This document shows, piece by piece, positions 34,662 to 43,322 of a DNA stretch of 64,000 bases. The translations under genes were made by a program, and so were the position numbers. Origin of the DNA: Prauserella isguenensis. GTDB lineage: Bacteria > Actinomycetota > Actinomycetes > Mycobacteriales > Pseudonocardiaceae. The notes below the pieces were generated by a model that saw only the letters and a list, made by a program, of their open reading frames with translations, did no database searches and was not told where the DNA came from. The DNA is taken from NCBI RefSeq assembly GCF_014191605.1, contig NZ_JACHWU010000006.1, forward strand, positions 91,918 through 155,917, read 5' to 3'. Position 1 is the first letter of the stretch. Each line of letters begins with the position of its first letter.

Positions 34662-35099
34662 TCAGGCGTTGATCTCCTTGCGCTCGTCGCCGCCGGTGAT
34701 GGCGATCTTGCGTGGCTTGGCCTGCTCGGCCACCGGGATCCGCAGCGTCAGCACGCCGGCGTCGTAACTGGCCTGCACCTTGTCGGCGTCGAGCGTGTCC
34801 CCGAGGAACAGCTGCCGCGAGAACGTCCCCCGCGGACGCTCGGCGACCTGCACCTCGTCGCCATCGCCGTAGTCCGCGCTGCGCTCGGCCTTGACGGTGA
34901 GGACGTTGCGCTCGACGTCCAGGTCGATCGAATCGGCCGAAACGCCGGGCAGGTCGAACTTGACGACGTAGTCGTCCCCGGAACGGAACGCGTCCATCGG
35001 CATCGCCGCGGGCCGCGTCGAGGTCCCGTTCTGACCGAAGAACTGCTGCGAGATCCTGTCCAGCTCACGGAACGGGTCCGTCCGCATCAACATGGCCAC
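34662..35099 (-). CDS. Hsp20/alpha-crystallin small heat-shock protein
   Basis: A 145-residue chaperone. Residues 35-130 form the alpha-crystallin domain: [53 protein letters not shown] and the closing [10 protein letters not shown]. The N-terminus [15 protein letters not shown] is typical of actinobacterial members. A GTG at 35099 lies six bases after GGAGG; the ATG at 35093 is an alternative. A HAIR-like element lies 75-95 bases upstream, so repression by HspR and heat induction are expected. Confidence 0.93.
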   Translation of the reverse strand: MAMLMRTDPFRELDRISQQFFGQNGTSTRPAAMPMDAFRSGDDYVVKFDLPGVSADSIDLDVERNVLTVKAERSADYGDGDEVQVAERPRGTFSRQLFLGDTLDADKVQASYDAGVLTLRIPVAEQAKPRKIAITGGDERKEINA

Positions 35100-35172
35100 C
35101 AACTACCTCCTTCTCCGGTTGTCACACGCTCGTCGTTACTCACCCCAGCCACCCTCAACGGGCGACTTCAAC

Positions 35173-35193
35173 CTTGACAACGATGGACTCAAG
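35173..35193 (-). promoter_or_regulatory. HAIR-like HspR operator
   Basis: CTTGACA, seven bases, then ACTCAAG. The right arm is an exact match to the HAIR consensus CTTGAGT-N7-ACTCAAG and the left arm differs at two positions. It lies upstream of hsp20 on the proper side. The hspR gene is not in the window. Confidence 0.65.
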
Positions 35194-35739
35194 AAAGATG
35201 TTCCCGGCGAGCCGCTTCGGGGCGCCTCGACCCAGCCGGAGGCGACCCCTCGCGCCTACGTCGGACCGCCGACCGGCGGCGGGGGCCGCCGGCCCGAGCA
35301 CGAGAGGACGGACGGGCTCGCGACCACGGCCGCACCCGAAACGCGACCTGACGGTCCGACGTTCTCCCACCGCACATCGCGGCGGATCACGCCGTCGTTG
35401 CACGTCGACCTCAGCATCGTGAACCCCTCCGAGACCGCCTCTCGACCGACTCCGGGTCATCCACTGCCTTCACCTGAATTTGTATCGACGACTGAAGGTT
35501 CTGTCAAGCCGCAGATGAAGAGAACCTGAGTCGTAACTCGGCCAGCGACAGCGCCGACGCACCCCTCGGGGAAGCCCCGTGCGCTCCGCATCGAGGACTC
35601 GCACGCGTTCCAGACCGTCGAGCCCGGCACGCGACCAGGCGTGAAACAGCCCGGACGGCGCGGTGCCACGTGCGTCATCGGTACGCGCCGTGCGACCGAA
35701 CGCGCCCGAACGCCGAACTCCTCCGACCCGTGTTCGCGT
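35194..35739. other. Intergenic region without a supported gene
   Basis: About 545 bases. Open frames here have unnatural composition (Arg/Pro-rich) and no ribosome sites. A small AT-richer stretch near 35470-35530 could hold a promoter. No repeat or RNA gene was seen. Confidence 0.5.
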
Positions 35740-36177
35740 TCAGTCGGCCAGGTCGGCGTGGGCGACGACCTTCGTGATGCGCGCGCGGACGAGCAGTTCA
35801 CCGGCGACCGCGTTGCGTTTGCCGAAGGATTCGGCGTTCTCCGCCCCCATGTAGCGACCGCCGATCGTGGTCGCCCACGGCAGCATCGCGTCGAGGTCGT
35901 CTGACAGCGTCGCCTCGGCGGTGAAGTGCACGTACGAGAACGGCGGGGCCTGGTCGTCGACCGTCATCGACAACCGCGGATCGCGGCGCAACGCCCGGCC
36001 CTTGACCGTGTCCGCGCCGGTGTTGAACACGATCTCGTCACCGGCCCCGCTGTCGTGGAGCACGAACCACACCGGCGTGACGTGCGGCGAGCCGTCGTCC
36101 CGGACGACGCCGACCTTGCCCGTGCGTGTGCCCTCGCTCGCGAACAGCCACCATTCGTCACGCGTCATCTCGTGCAT
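35740..36177 (-). CDS. PPOX-class flavin/F420-dependent enzyme, copy 2
   Basis: A 145-residue near-duplicate of the protein at 20149-20586. Start MHEMTRDEWW, the FMN/F420-binding strand GKVGVVRDDGSPHVTPVWFV, KGRALRRDPRLSMTVDDQAP and the end ARITKVVAHADLAD are almost identical, with conservative changes such as DELDEML to DDLDAML. Nucleotide similarity fades within a few bases beyond the start codon and a few bases beyond the stop, so only the gene itself was duplicated or acquired. Function as for copy 1; substrate unknown. Confidence 0.85.
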   Translation of the reverse strand: MHEMTRDEWWLFASEGTRTGKVGVVRDDGSPHVTPVWFVLHDSGAGDEIVFNTGADTVKGRALRRDPRLSMTVDDQAPPFSYVHFTAEATLSDDLDAMLPWATTIGGRYMGAENAESFGKRNAVAGELLVRARITKVVAHADLAD

Positions 36178-36263
36178 GCCCCGCAAGCTACCGCCCGCAC
36201 GGCTTCGCCGCCGGTCGGCGACAAGGCAGGATCGTGCGGCGCGGCCGGATACCGGCGACGCGC

Positions 36264-37493
36264 TCAGGCCCGCTGCTGCTCCTGTTCGCGCACCTCGTCC
36301 CGGCCTCGGCGCCGGGCCCGCTCGCGGTAGCCGTACGCGACCTGGCGCACGACCTCGTCCGACTCCAGCCCGGAACCGACGGCGCCCGCCAGCATGCCCA
36401 TGCTCGTGAATCCCCACGCCAGTGTCAGATAGACCGTGACATCGGGTGGGGCGCCGAGCGTGCTGGTCAACAGCTCGGGCGGCACGAGGAACTCGGCCAG
36501 TCCGAAGTTGACGGCGAACAGCACCGCATACAGCATCACGGTGCCGGTCAGCACCGTCAGCACGGTCGTCGTGTTGTACAGCGGGACGAGCTTGCGGAAG
36601 CTGCCCTCACGGTTCTTCGTGCGCTCCCACAGGCCGTGCCCGAGAATCAGCCAGCCCGTGAGGACGGCGATCGACAGGAACGCGCCGAAGACGCGACTGC
36701 CGGGCGGGAGCAGGTACCCGATCTGCCAGATCGTGGTGGACGACAGTCCGAAGGCGCTCGTCGCGAGCGCCGCCGCCAGGGCGCTCGACAGGCCGAAGAC
36801 CACCCGCCACGGACGGTTGGACAGCACCATGCCCCACAGAACGCGGGGCCAGCCGAGGAACCGGCTGAGCGGATAGCGAACCTCGCTGCCGTCGTCGTCG
36901 ATGTCGGCCCTGGCCACCGCGGGCGACGACTCGGTGACCCGGGCGGTGTCACGCTCCTCCTGGAACAGCTCGCGAACGAGGACCTCCGAGATCTGCCGCA
37001 ATGGCTTGCGGTGCCGAAAACCGAGGGCCGGCATCGACACGACGGCCAGCCCGCGTTCACGGCTGCATTCCGCCAGCAACGGCCGTGACCGCAGGAGCAG
37101 CGGAAGATCCGTCACGCAGATGACGTAGCGCCACCGCTCGTGGTCCCGGTACCGCTCGAGGACGTCGAAGAGTTCGCTCGTCTCGGCCGCGCCCGCGGCG
37201 ATGGGGTCGGAGACGACCTGCACCTGCCAGTCCTCGCCGGTGCGGTCGCCGAGCCACTGGGTGAGTTCGTCGGCGATGAGGGAACCGGCGTCGACAGGCA
37301 GGTCTGGATCCGCGACGACCCCGATGACGGCGACCCGCCCGCCGGGATGTTCGTCCTCCCCGAGACGCTGCTGCGCCTCCGGGTCCTCCTCCGGATCGGT
37401 GCCGACATCGCTCGTGTCCTCGGCGGCGGCCTGTTCGTCCTCGGTGTTCGCGGCGGCGTCGTGGTCCGGTGCGGAGTGAGCGGGTTCCGACAT
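36264..37493 (-). CDS. Membrane protein with acidic N-terminus and cytoplasmic domain, unknown function
   Basis: A 409-residue protein. Residues 1-50 are acidic and disordered. Residues 52-185 look like a soluble alpha/beta domain (VAVIGVVADPDLPV, WRYVICVTDLPLLLRSRPLL, GLAVVSMPALG). Residues 215-385 contain about five membrane segments, e.g. FGAFLSIAVLTGWLILGHGL and TVLTVLTGTVMLYAVLFAVN. The C-terminus is Arg/Glu-rich. I do not recognise a named family. It is divergent from a small membrane protein gene across a short interval with repeated GTCACAGTGA sequences, so the two may be co-regulated. Confidence 0.65.
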   Translation of the reverse strand: MSEPAHSAPDHDAAANTEDEQAAAEDTSDVGTDPEEDPEAQQRLGEDEHPGGRVAVIGVVADPDLPVDAGSLIADELTQWLGDRTGEDWQVQVVSDPIAAGAAETSELFDVLERYRDHERWRYVICVTDLPLLLRSRPLLAECSRERGLAVVSMPALGFRHRKPLRQISEVLVRELFQEERDTARVTESSPAVARADIDDDGSEVRYPLSRFLGWPRVLWGMVLSNRPWRVVFGLSSALAAALATSAFGLSSTTIWQIGYLLPPGSRVFGAFLSIAVLTGWLILGHGLWERTKNREGSFRKLVPLYNTTTVLTVLTGTVMLYAVLFAVNFGLAEFLVPPELLTSTLGAPPDVTVYLTLAWGFTSMGMLAGAVGSGLESDEVVRQVAYGYRERARRRGRDEVREQEQQRA

Positions 37494-37590
37494 GGCGGCA
37501 CGGTACCCACACCGGGGCGTCGAACCCGGTCAGACCCGCGGAGCGGCGCCGATCGACACCCAGAGAACGGCCCCGTCCGATCGACGACTG

Positions 37591-37632
37591 ACATGACACA
37601 TTGACATGTCACAGTGATCGGTGTCACAGTGA
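37591..37632. promoter_or_regulatory. Clustered repeats, candidate operator
   Basis: This stretch has the palindrome TGACATGTCA at 37602-37611 and two direct copies of GTCACAGTGA (near 37608 and 37623), plus TGACACA on the left. It lies in the divergent promoter region of the membrane protein genes. PadR-type repressors use similar TGACA/TGTCA arms, and a padR gene lies at 38206; the link is inference. Confidence 0.5.
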
Positions 37633-37657
37633 GGGGAACTCCTCCGTGGAGGTCGTT

Positions 37658-38119
37658 ATGTGGCACACCGTGGTCATCCTCATCCACGCGACCGCTGCCG
37701 TCGCCGCACTCGGTCTCGGCATCGCCGCACTCCGCTTTCCGCCGCTGCTGCGCGCGCACACCGCGAGCATCGTGATCATGGCGGCGGCACTCCCCATCGC
37801 GATCGCACTCCGTTGGGCGGAGCGGGCGCCGGCGGCCACCGTCATCTTCGCCGCCCTCGCCGTGCTCGGGGTCGTCATGATCGTCCGAGCGGTACTGGCC
37901 GAACGGTCCGCGCGCCTCGGCCGCAGCCGGGCCGTGCTGTCCCACATCGGCTTCAACCTGATCGCACTGGTCACCGGGTTCCTGATTCTCCCGGCGATGC
38001 GTTCCGGGCTCGGGCCAGTCGCCGTCGTCGCCACCGCGGTCCTCGTGCCGATCGCAGGCAGCACCGCGCTGCACCTGTTCCGGCGGCGACTCCCTACGGA
38101 CACCGCACCCGCGGAGTGA
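37658..38119 (+). CDS. Small integral membrane protein
   Basis: A 153-residue protein that is almost entirely membrane: about four segments, including VVILIHATAAVAALGLGIAA, IVIMAAALPIAIALRW, TVIFAALAVLGVVMIVRAVL and GFNLIALVTGFLILPAM. It resembles DUF2306-like four-helix proteins in hydropathy, but no diagnostic motif was seen. The ATG at 37658 follows GGAGGTCGTT. The padR gene begins 86 bases downstream on the same strand, so the two may form a transcript. Confidence 0.7.
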   Translation: MWHTVVILIHATAAVAALGLGIAALRFPPLLRAHTASIVIMAAALPIAIALRWAERAPAATVIFAALAVLGVVMIVRAVLAERSARLGRSRAVLSHIGFNLIALVTGFLILPAMRSGLGPVAVVATAVLVPIAGSTALHLFRRRLPTDTAPAE

Positions 38120-38205
38120 GCCGATGCCCACCCGCGTACCGCGGTCCGGACCGACCGGGTGACACCGTGCCACGATGACGGCGGTTCGCAGGCGAGGGAG
38201 TGAGC

Positions 38206-38757
38206 GTGACGGTGAGTGCGACGGCGGGGGCCCTGCTCGGTCTCCTCGCGGACAGGCCGATGACGGGCTGGGAACTCGTGGAGGAGGCCGGGAGCCGCGT
38301 CGGCAACTTCTGGACGATCCAGCGCAGCCAGGCTTACCGGGAGCTCGCGGCACTGGAACGTGAGGGCCTGTGCGAGTCGACGCAGGAACAGGTGCGGGGA
38401 CGACGGCGCTATCGCATCACCGATGCCGGGCGGGACGCGTACCTGGAATGGGTCGCGAGCACTCCCCGGGACGAGAACGTGCGCGTGCCGTTCCTGTTGA
38501 CGGTGGCTTTCGCGGCGGACATCCCACCGGGACGGTTCGCCGAGCTGATCGAGGATCAGCGGCGCCGGCACGCCGAGAAGCTCGAGCGGTACGAGAGTCT
38601 CCGCAAGCAGCTCGCCGCGGACGACTCGCCGCGCGCGGGCGGAAGGCGCGCCACACTCGAACTCGGCATCGGCTACGAACGTGCCACCCTCGCCTGGCTG
38701 GACGAACTCCCGTCCCACCTGGGCATCGACCTGCCCGACTCGGCGACCGAGACCTGA
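38206..38757 (+). CDS. PadR family transcriptional regulator
   Basis: A 183-residue winged-helix regulator. The N-terminus has the PadR fold: GALLGLLADRPMTGWELVEE, IQRSQAYRELAALEREGLCE and the wing RGRRRYRITDAGRDAY. The C-terminal 85 residues form the vir-type helical dimerisation domain. GTG at 38206 lies seven bases after GAGGG; a GTG two codons earlier is too close to that site. Probable targets are the membrane protein genes upstream, whose promoter region has TGACA/TGTCA repeats. Confidence 0.87.
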   Translation: MTVSATAGALLGLLADRPMTGWELVEEAGSRVGNFWTIQRSQAYRELAALEREGLCESTQEQVRGRRRYRITDAGRDAYLEWVASTPRDENVRVPFLLTVAFAADIPPGRFAELIEDQRRRHAEKLERYESLRKQLAADDSPRAGGRRATLELGIGYERATLAWLDELPSHLGIDLPDSATET

Positions 38758-38958
38758 CGCCCCGCGGCGGACCGATCGCCGACGACACCCCTCGTCCCGC
38801 CGAGCGAATCTCGGTCGGCCGAGTCCGAACGCGTCGGTCCACTGTGGAATCTTCCGGGTAGGCCCGCGCTCGATGCCGGACGACCCCGACGGAGGCCGTC
38901 GAGCCCGCCCACGCGGGTGCCCGGGCCGCCGATGACGGCCCGGGCCGGCGCGCTCACA

Positions 38959-39522
38959 TCACAAGGACTCGCGCATGTCGCGCATGATCGCCAGCTGGGC
39001 CTTCTGGGTGGACATCATGTCCTGGGCCATCTGGTTCAACTCCTGATCGCTGCCGTCGAGGATCACGTCCCGCAACATCTCGACCGCACCGTCGTGGTGC
39101 GGGATCATCAGGTCCAGGAACATGCGATCGAACTCGGACCCCGAGAGGGTCGCGAGCCGGTCCATCTCCTCCCTGGTGGCCATGCCCATCCGCTCGACCA
39201 TGTCGGGATTGTCGAGCACGTCCTGGTAGGCGGTCTCCGGCGCGGTGACCGGCAGGCCGTTGCGGCCCTGCCAGCCCTGCATCATCCGGATCTCCAGACC
39301 TTGCTCGATGCGGATGCGGTCGGCCAGCGCGGTGAGCTCGGCGTCCGCCGCGCGGTCCGGGGCCAGTTCGGACATGACGATCGCCTGATGGTGGTGCGGG
39401 ATCATCATGCGGGTGAACTCGGCGTCGACGTCGTTGTACCCCGAGGTGGCCGCACTCGCGGTTCCCGCCCCGAGCAAACCTGCCACCAACACCATCAGTA
39501 GCGAGAGTTTCCGCAGGGACAT
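38959..39522 (-). CDS. Secreted DUF305 (CopM-like) protein
   Basis: A 187-residue exported protein. A signal peptide ends in GTASAATSG. The mature part has two histidine/methionine-rich ferritin-like helices typical of DUF305: FTRMMIPHHHQAIVMSEL and FDRMFLDLMIPHHDGAVEML. Members of this family bind metals, notably copper, outside the membrane, but a function is proven for few of them. The ATG at 39522 (MSLRKLSLL) gives a clean signal peptide. It follows the LVIVD gene by 67 bases on the same strand, probably as one transcript. Confidence 0.88.
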   Translation of the reverse strand: MSLRKLSLLMVLVAGLLGAGTASAATSGYNDVDAEFTRMMIPHHHQAIVMSELAPDRAADAELTALADRIRIEQGLEIRMMQGWQGRNGLPVTAPETAYQDVLDNPDMVERMGMATREEMDRLATLSGSEFDRMFLDLMIPHHDGAVEMLRDVILDGSDQELNQMAQDMMSTQKAQLAIMRDMRESL

Positions 39523-39589
39523 CGCCTGCTCCCTTCCGAACGGTCTGCCGCTGGGCCCGGCGGCAGAACGGGCCCAGCGGCAGAACGGA

Positions 39590-40993
39590 TCACTCGGGGT
39601 ACGAGTACTGGGTCTGGGGGTTGAGGACGTCCAGGTCGACCTGGTTGGCATGACCCATGCCCGGGCCGGTCACCTTCATGACGTCCAGACCGCGCGTGAT
39701 GTCGCTGGAGTAGACGTAACCGTTGTAGTAGTACGCCGACCAGGAACCGCCGAGGGTCAGGTTGTTCTCGTCGACCGGGCCGCGGTCGAAGTAACCGATC
39801 TCCTTCGGCGCGGTGGTGTCGGTGAAGTCGAAGATCGACACACCGCCCTGGTACCAGGACTGCACGTAGACGTTGCGACCCGGAACGGGAATCAGATTCC
39901 CGTTGTGTGCCACGCAGTTCTCGGTGTCCTCCTGGTGACGCGGAATCTTGTAGTAGCTCTGGAACTCGAGTTCGCGGTCGTCCCCGCTGCCGGTGATGCG
40001 GTAGATCGCGTTCGCGCCGTGTTTCGGGCCGACCGCTTCGTTGCACGTCGGCGCCCCGCCACCACCGAGCTCATCGGTGAACAGGACGTTCTCGCCGTCA
40101 TTGGTGAACGTCGCCGAGTGGTAGAACGCGAAGTTCGGGTCGTCCACAGTGGTGATCACCTTCGGCGCGGCGCGGTCGGAGATGTCCATCAGCGCGCCGT
40201 CACCCATACAGGCCCCGCCCGCGAGGTCGTGCTCGGGAAAGACCGTGATGTCGTGGCATCCCGCGGTGCCCGCCGCACCGCCGTCCGGGAACAGCACCGG
40301 CTCGGCGACGACCTTCGCGTCGGCCGGACGGTCAGCAGGGACGTTGATGATCGAGATCGAGTCGTGCGGCGGCTGACAGTTCGGGAACGCCGGGTCCGGG
40401 TTGTACGACGAGACGTAGAGGAACACGTCCTCGCTGTTGTTGTCCGGAACCATGGTGTGGGTGTGCGAACCGCAGCTGGTCTTGATGCCCTTAAGGTAGC
40501 GCGGGTTCGCCTTGTCCCTGATGTCGAAGACCCGCATGCCTTCCCAGGAGTTCGGATCCTCGTAGGAACCCTGTTCGCTCTGGCAGGTGTCGTCGGTGCG
40601 CGCGTAGTCCACCGACATGAACAGCAGACTGCCGTCCGGGCTCACCGACACGTCCCCCTGCCCGCCCGGGCAGTGCACCTGGGTGACCGTCCTCGGCTTG
40701 TGCGGCTTGGAGATGTCGTAGACGGTGAAACCGTCGTAGGCGCCCTGGATGGCGTAGTTCTGATAGAAGGCCAGGTCGCTGTGCGTGGACTCCTCCAGCG
40801 GCCCCTGCCGCGGCACGTTGGCCACCGGGTGGACGTTGTTGCTGTGCTGCACGTCGTCACCGGACTGGCGCATGCCGCCATCCACCGGCTCTGCGGCGGC
40901 CTGCGGCACGGTCAGTGCCAGGCCGGTGACGGCAGCAGCCAAGCCGAGTGCGAGCGGCCTTCGGGATCTCCGTCGGCCACAAAATTTCAGCAT
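39590..40993 (-). CDS. Secreted LVIVD-repeat (beta-propeller-like) protein
   Basis: A 467-residue exported protein with a signal peptide ending in PQAAAEPVDG. It contains repeated blades of the LVIVD kind, e.g. GFTVYDISKPHKPRTVTQV, MRVFDIRDKANPRYLKGI, GALMDISDRAAPKVI and VSIFDFTDTTAPKEIGYFD. Conserved histidines and cysteines (HTHTMVPDN, GCHDITVFPE) suggest a metal or disulfide site. No catalytic activity is established for the family. The ATG at 40993 is nine bases after GGGAGG. Its partner downstream is DUF305; the pair may work in the cell envelope. Confidence 0.8.
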   Translation of the reverse strand: MLKFCGRRRSRRPLALGLAAAVTGLALTVPQAAAEPVDGGMRQSGDDVQHSNNVHPVANVPRQGPLEESTHSDLAFYQNYAIQGAYDGFTVYDISKPHKPRTVTQVHCPGGQGDVSVSPDGSLLFMSVDYARTDDTCQSEQGSYEDPNSWEGMRVFDIRDKANPRYLKGIKTSCGSHTHTMVPDNNSEDVFLYVSSYNPDPAFPNCQPPHDSISIINVPADRPADAKVVAEPVLFPDGGAAGTAGCHDITVFPEHDLAGGACMGDGALMDISDRAAPKVITTVDDPNFAFYHSATFTNDGENVLFTDELGGGGAPTCNEAVGPKHGANAIYRITGSGDDRELEFQSYYKIPRHQEDTENCVAHNGNLIPVPGRNVYVQSWYQGGVSIFDFTDTTAPKEIGYFDRGPVDENNLTLGGSWSAYYYNGYVYSSDITRGLDVMKVTGPGMGHANQVDLDVLNPQTQYSYPE

Positions 40994-41771
40994 GTCGGTC
41001 AACCTCCCTGAAATCCTTCACTCAGGACCTGCCGGACGAGTGGGACGATCCCGAGATTTCCGGCGAGGATCGTTACACGCCGGAAGCGCTTTCGGACAGT
41101 GCGTGACCGGCTGATTGGGGCCTTCGCACGAGGCGCCACCGCCGGGTGCCGCAACGTCGCCTAGGCCGAATGCACTCAACCGGGGTGGCTCGCCGAACCG
41201 GAGAACGACGACCTCCGTCACCCGACTGTGTTGCCGCAGGGCGAGCGAGGCGGTACCGGACGGACCTGCCCCGGAAGCTCCGGTTCGGTCCCGGGATGAC
41301 GCGCCGGGGACGGCGCCGGACGGCCTTCAGCTCGGGATCTTCGAGCCGGTATGTCCAAAAACGTCGTCGATGACCATTTCCACGTCCGCTTGCGCCGAAT
41401 TCGCTCGAGCACGAGGAACCGCCGCATCATCCCGACGACGACCGCCTCACCGCTCTCGCGCGCGAGCAGCAAAAATAGGAAACGGCACGCGTGAAAACTA
41501 ACCGTGGTTACAATTCTTCGCTATCTGCCGTTCCGACGAGCGCACGGACTCGGAAACCACTGCGCGAATCCCGTCCGTTGAGCAAACCCTTCCGGCCGTC
41601 ACAACCGAAAAACCTTCGGTCACCAGAACATTGATACCGCCGCAGCAGTGGATCAACATCTTCTCGGTAGAAGACGAGCAACGACGATGTGGGCTCACAA
41701 TTGGTGTCGCAGTTCCGGAAACCGCCGGCACATTGTGAGTCGTTCCGCCCTGGTCACTTATTGGGAGTCCC
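40994..41771. other. 778-bp divergent intergenic region
   Basis: No gene is supported; frames here are short, Arg/Pro-rich and lack ribosome sites. A TAACCGTGGTTA palindrome at 41499-41510, in a locally AT-richer stretch, could be an operator for the PepSY gene. The size of the gap is unusual for this window and may mark a lost gene. Confidence 0.5.
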
Positions 41772-43178
41772 ATGCAAAAGCGCACCACGGACGGTTCGCC
41801 GGCGACGCGCGAGGAACCACCGATCGCCTCGGGCACCGTTTCCCACGACGACCCGAACACCGCGAGGCCGCGTTCAGGACTGGGGCTCCTTGCGCGGCGG
41901 ATACATTTCCTGGCCGGTTTCGCGGTTGCGCCCTTCCTGGCCGTCATGTGCCTCACCGGACTCGCCAACGCGTTCACCCCGCAGATCGTCGACACAGTGC
42001 ACCAGCAAGAACTGTTCGTCGACACCGACACCGGAGCACCCCGGCCCGTGTCGGACCAGGTCGCCGCGGCCCTGGCAGCTCATCCGGAGGGGACGGTCAA
42101 GGCGGTCATCCCACCCCCTGACGAGGACCGCACCACCAGGGTCGTCATGTCGATGCCCGGCCTACCGGACGTCGACGAGTTCGCTGACGAAGACCTCACC
42201 GTCTACGTGAACCCGAACACCAACCGCGTGCAAGGCGAGCTCATCACTGTCAAGGATCGCCCGCCGGCACAGGCGTGGCTACGACACTCCCACGGCAACC
42301 TCCACCTCGGCCCTCCCGGAAGGTTGTACTCCGAATTCGCGACCACCTGGCTCCCGGTGATCGTGGCCTGCGGGCTCGCACTGTGGGTCGCACAGCGACG
42401 CTCCGATGGAACGAGCGGTCTGTTCACCCGGTCGCGCCGATCGTCGTCCACATACGCCCGGCTGCGGGGCCTGCACGGCTCGCTGGGGCTGTTACTCAGC
42501 CTCGGGATCGTCGCACTCGCCGTCACAGGTTTCTCGCAATCCAACTACGTGGGCGACCGCGTGGACCAGCTGCTCGAGAGCGTCGGCTCCTCCGAACCAC
42601 AGCTCGAAGCCGAGAAAGTCCCCCTATCGCCGGGCGAGGAGCAGATCGGCGTCGACCGCGTGGTCGAGACCGCCGAGGCCGAAGGCATGCGCGGAGAGCT
42701 GACCATCACCGCGCCCGCCGAACCGGGAGCGGTGTGGGAAGTCGCCGAGACCGCCACGGGGTGGCCGATCCGGAAGGACAGCATCGCCGTCGATCCTCAC
42801 ACCGGCCAGGTGATCGAACGTGTGACCTTCGACGACTACCCGTTTCTCGCGAAGCTCAACGTTCTCGGCGTCCAAGCGCACGACGGCACACTGTTCGGCA
42901 TCGTCAATCAGGTCGTCGTCTCACTGCTGGCGCTCGGCACCCTGGTGCTGATCGCGCTCGCCTACCGGATGTGGTGGAACCGGCGTCCCCGCCATGCGTT
43001 GTGGCCGCCCACCCCTGCGCCGGTCTGGCGCAGTCTCTCGAAGGCGCAACTGCTCACAGTGGTGATCGCCTGCGCGATCCTGGCCTGGGCCATGCCCGTC
43101 CTCGGCGTGACTCTGATCGGGTTCGTCGTCCTCGACACCGTCATCAACACCGTGAAGCGCCGGCGAACGAGAACCTGA
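41772..43178 (+). CDS. PepSY-associated transmembrane protein
   Basis: A 468-residue membrane protein of the PepSY_TM family. Four main membrane segments are seen: FLAGFAVAPFLAVMCLTGLA, TTWLPVIVACGLALWV, LGLLLSLGIVALAVTGFS and VVVSLLALGTLVLIALAYRM, with RIHFLAGF and LRHSHGNLHLG supplying the conserved histidines. An extracytoplasmic PepSY domain lies near residues 290-370. Some relatives act in iron-siderophore reduction, others are unassigned; no reductase evidence is visible here. The ATG follows GGGAGTCCC. The DHQD-SDH fusion gene lies 144 bases downstream. Confidence 0.82.
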   Translation: MQKRTTDGSPATREEPPIASGTVSHDDPNTARPRSGLGLLARRIHFLAGFAVAPFLAVMCLTGLANAFTPQIVDTVHQQELFVDTDTGAPRPVSDQVAAALAAHPEGTVKAVIPPPDEDRTTRVVMSMPGLPDVDEFADEDLTVYVNPNTNRVQGELITVKDRPPAQAWLRHSHGNLHLGPPGRLYSEFATTWLPVIVACGLALWVAQRRSDGTSGLFTRSRRSSSTYARLRGLHGSLGLLLSLGIVALAVTGFSQSNYVGDRVDQLLESVGSSEPQLEAEKVPLSPGEEQIGVDRVVETAEAEGMRGELTITAPAEPGAVWEVAETATGWPIRKDSIAVDPHTGQVIERVTFDDYPFLAKLNVLGVQAHDGTLFGIVNQVVVSLLALGTLVLIALAYRMWWNRRPRHALWPPTPAPVWRSLSKAQLLTVVIACAILAWAMPVLGVTLIGFVVLDTVINTVKRRRTRT

Positions 43179-43322
43179 AACCGGCATCTCCTCGCACGAG
43201 TCGATGTGGCCGGAAGCTCAGTCCCACACGGTGGCGACCGCGTCACCGCGGAAATGCCGTCGACTCCGCACCATACCTGCACGCCCGACCGATTCCGCTG
43301 TTCACACAACCGGGAGGCGACG

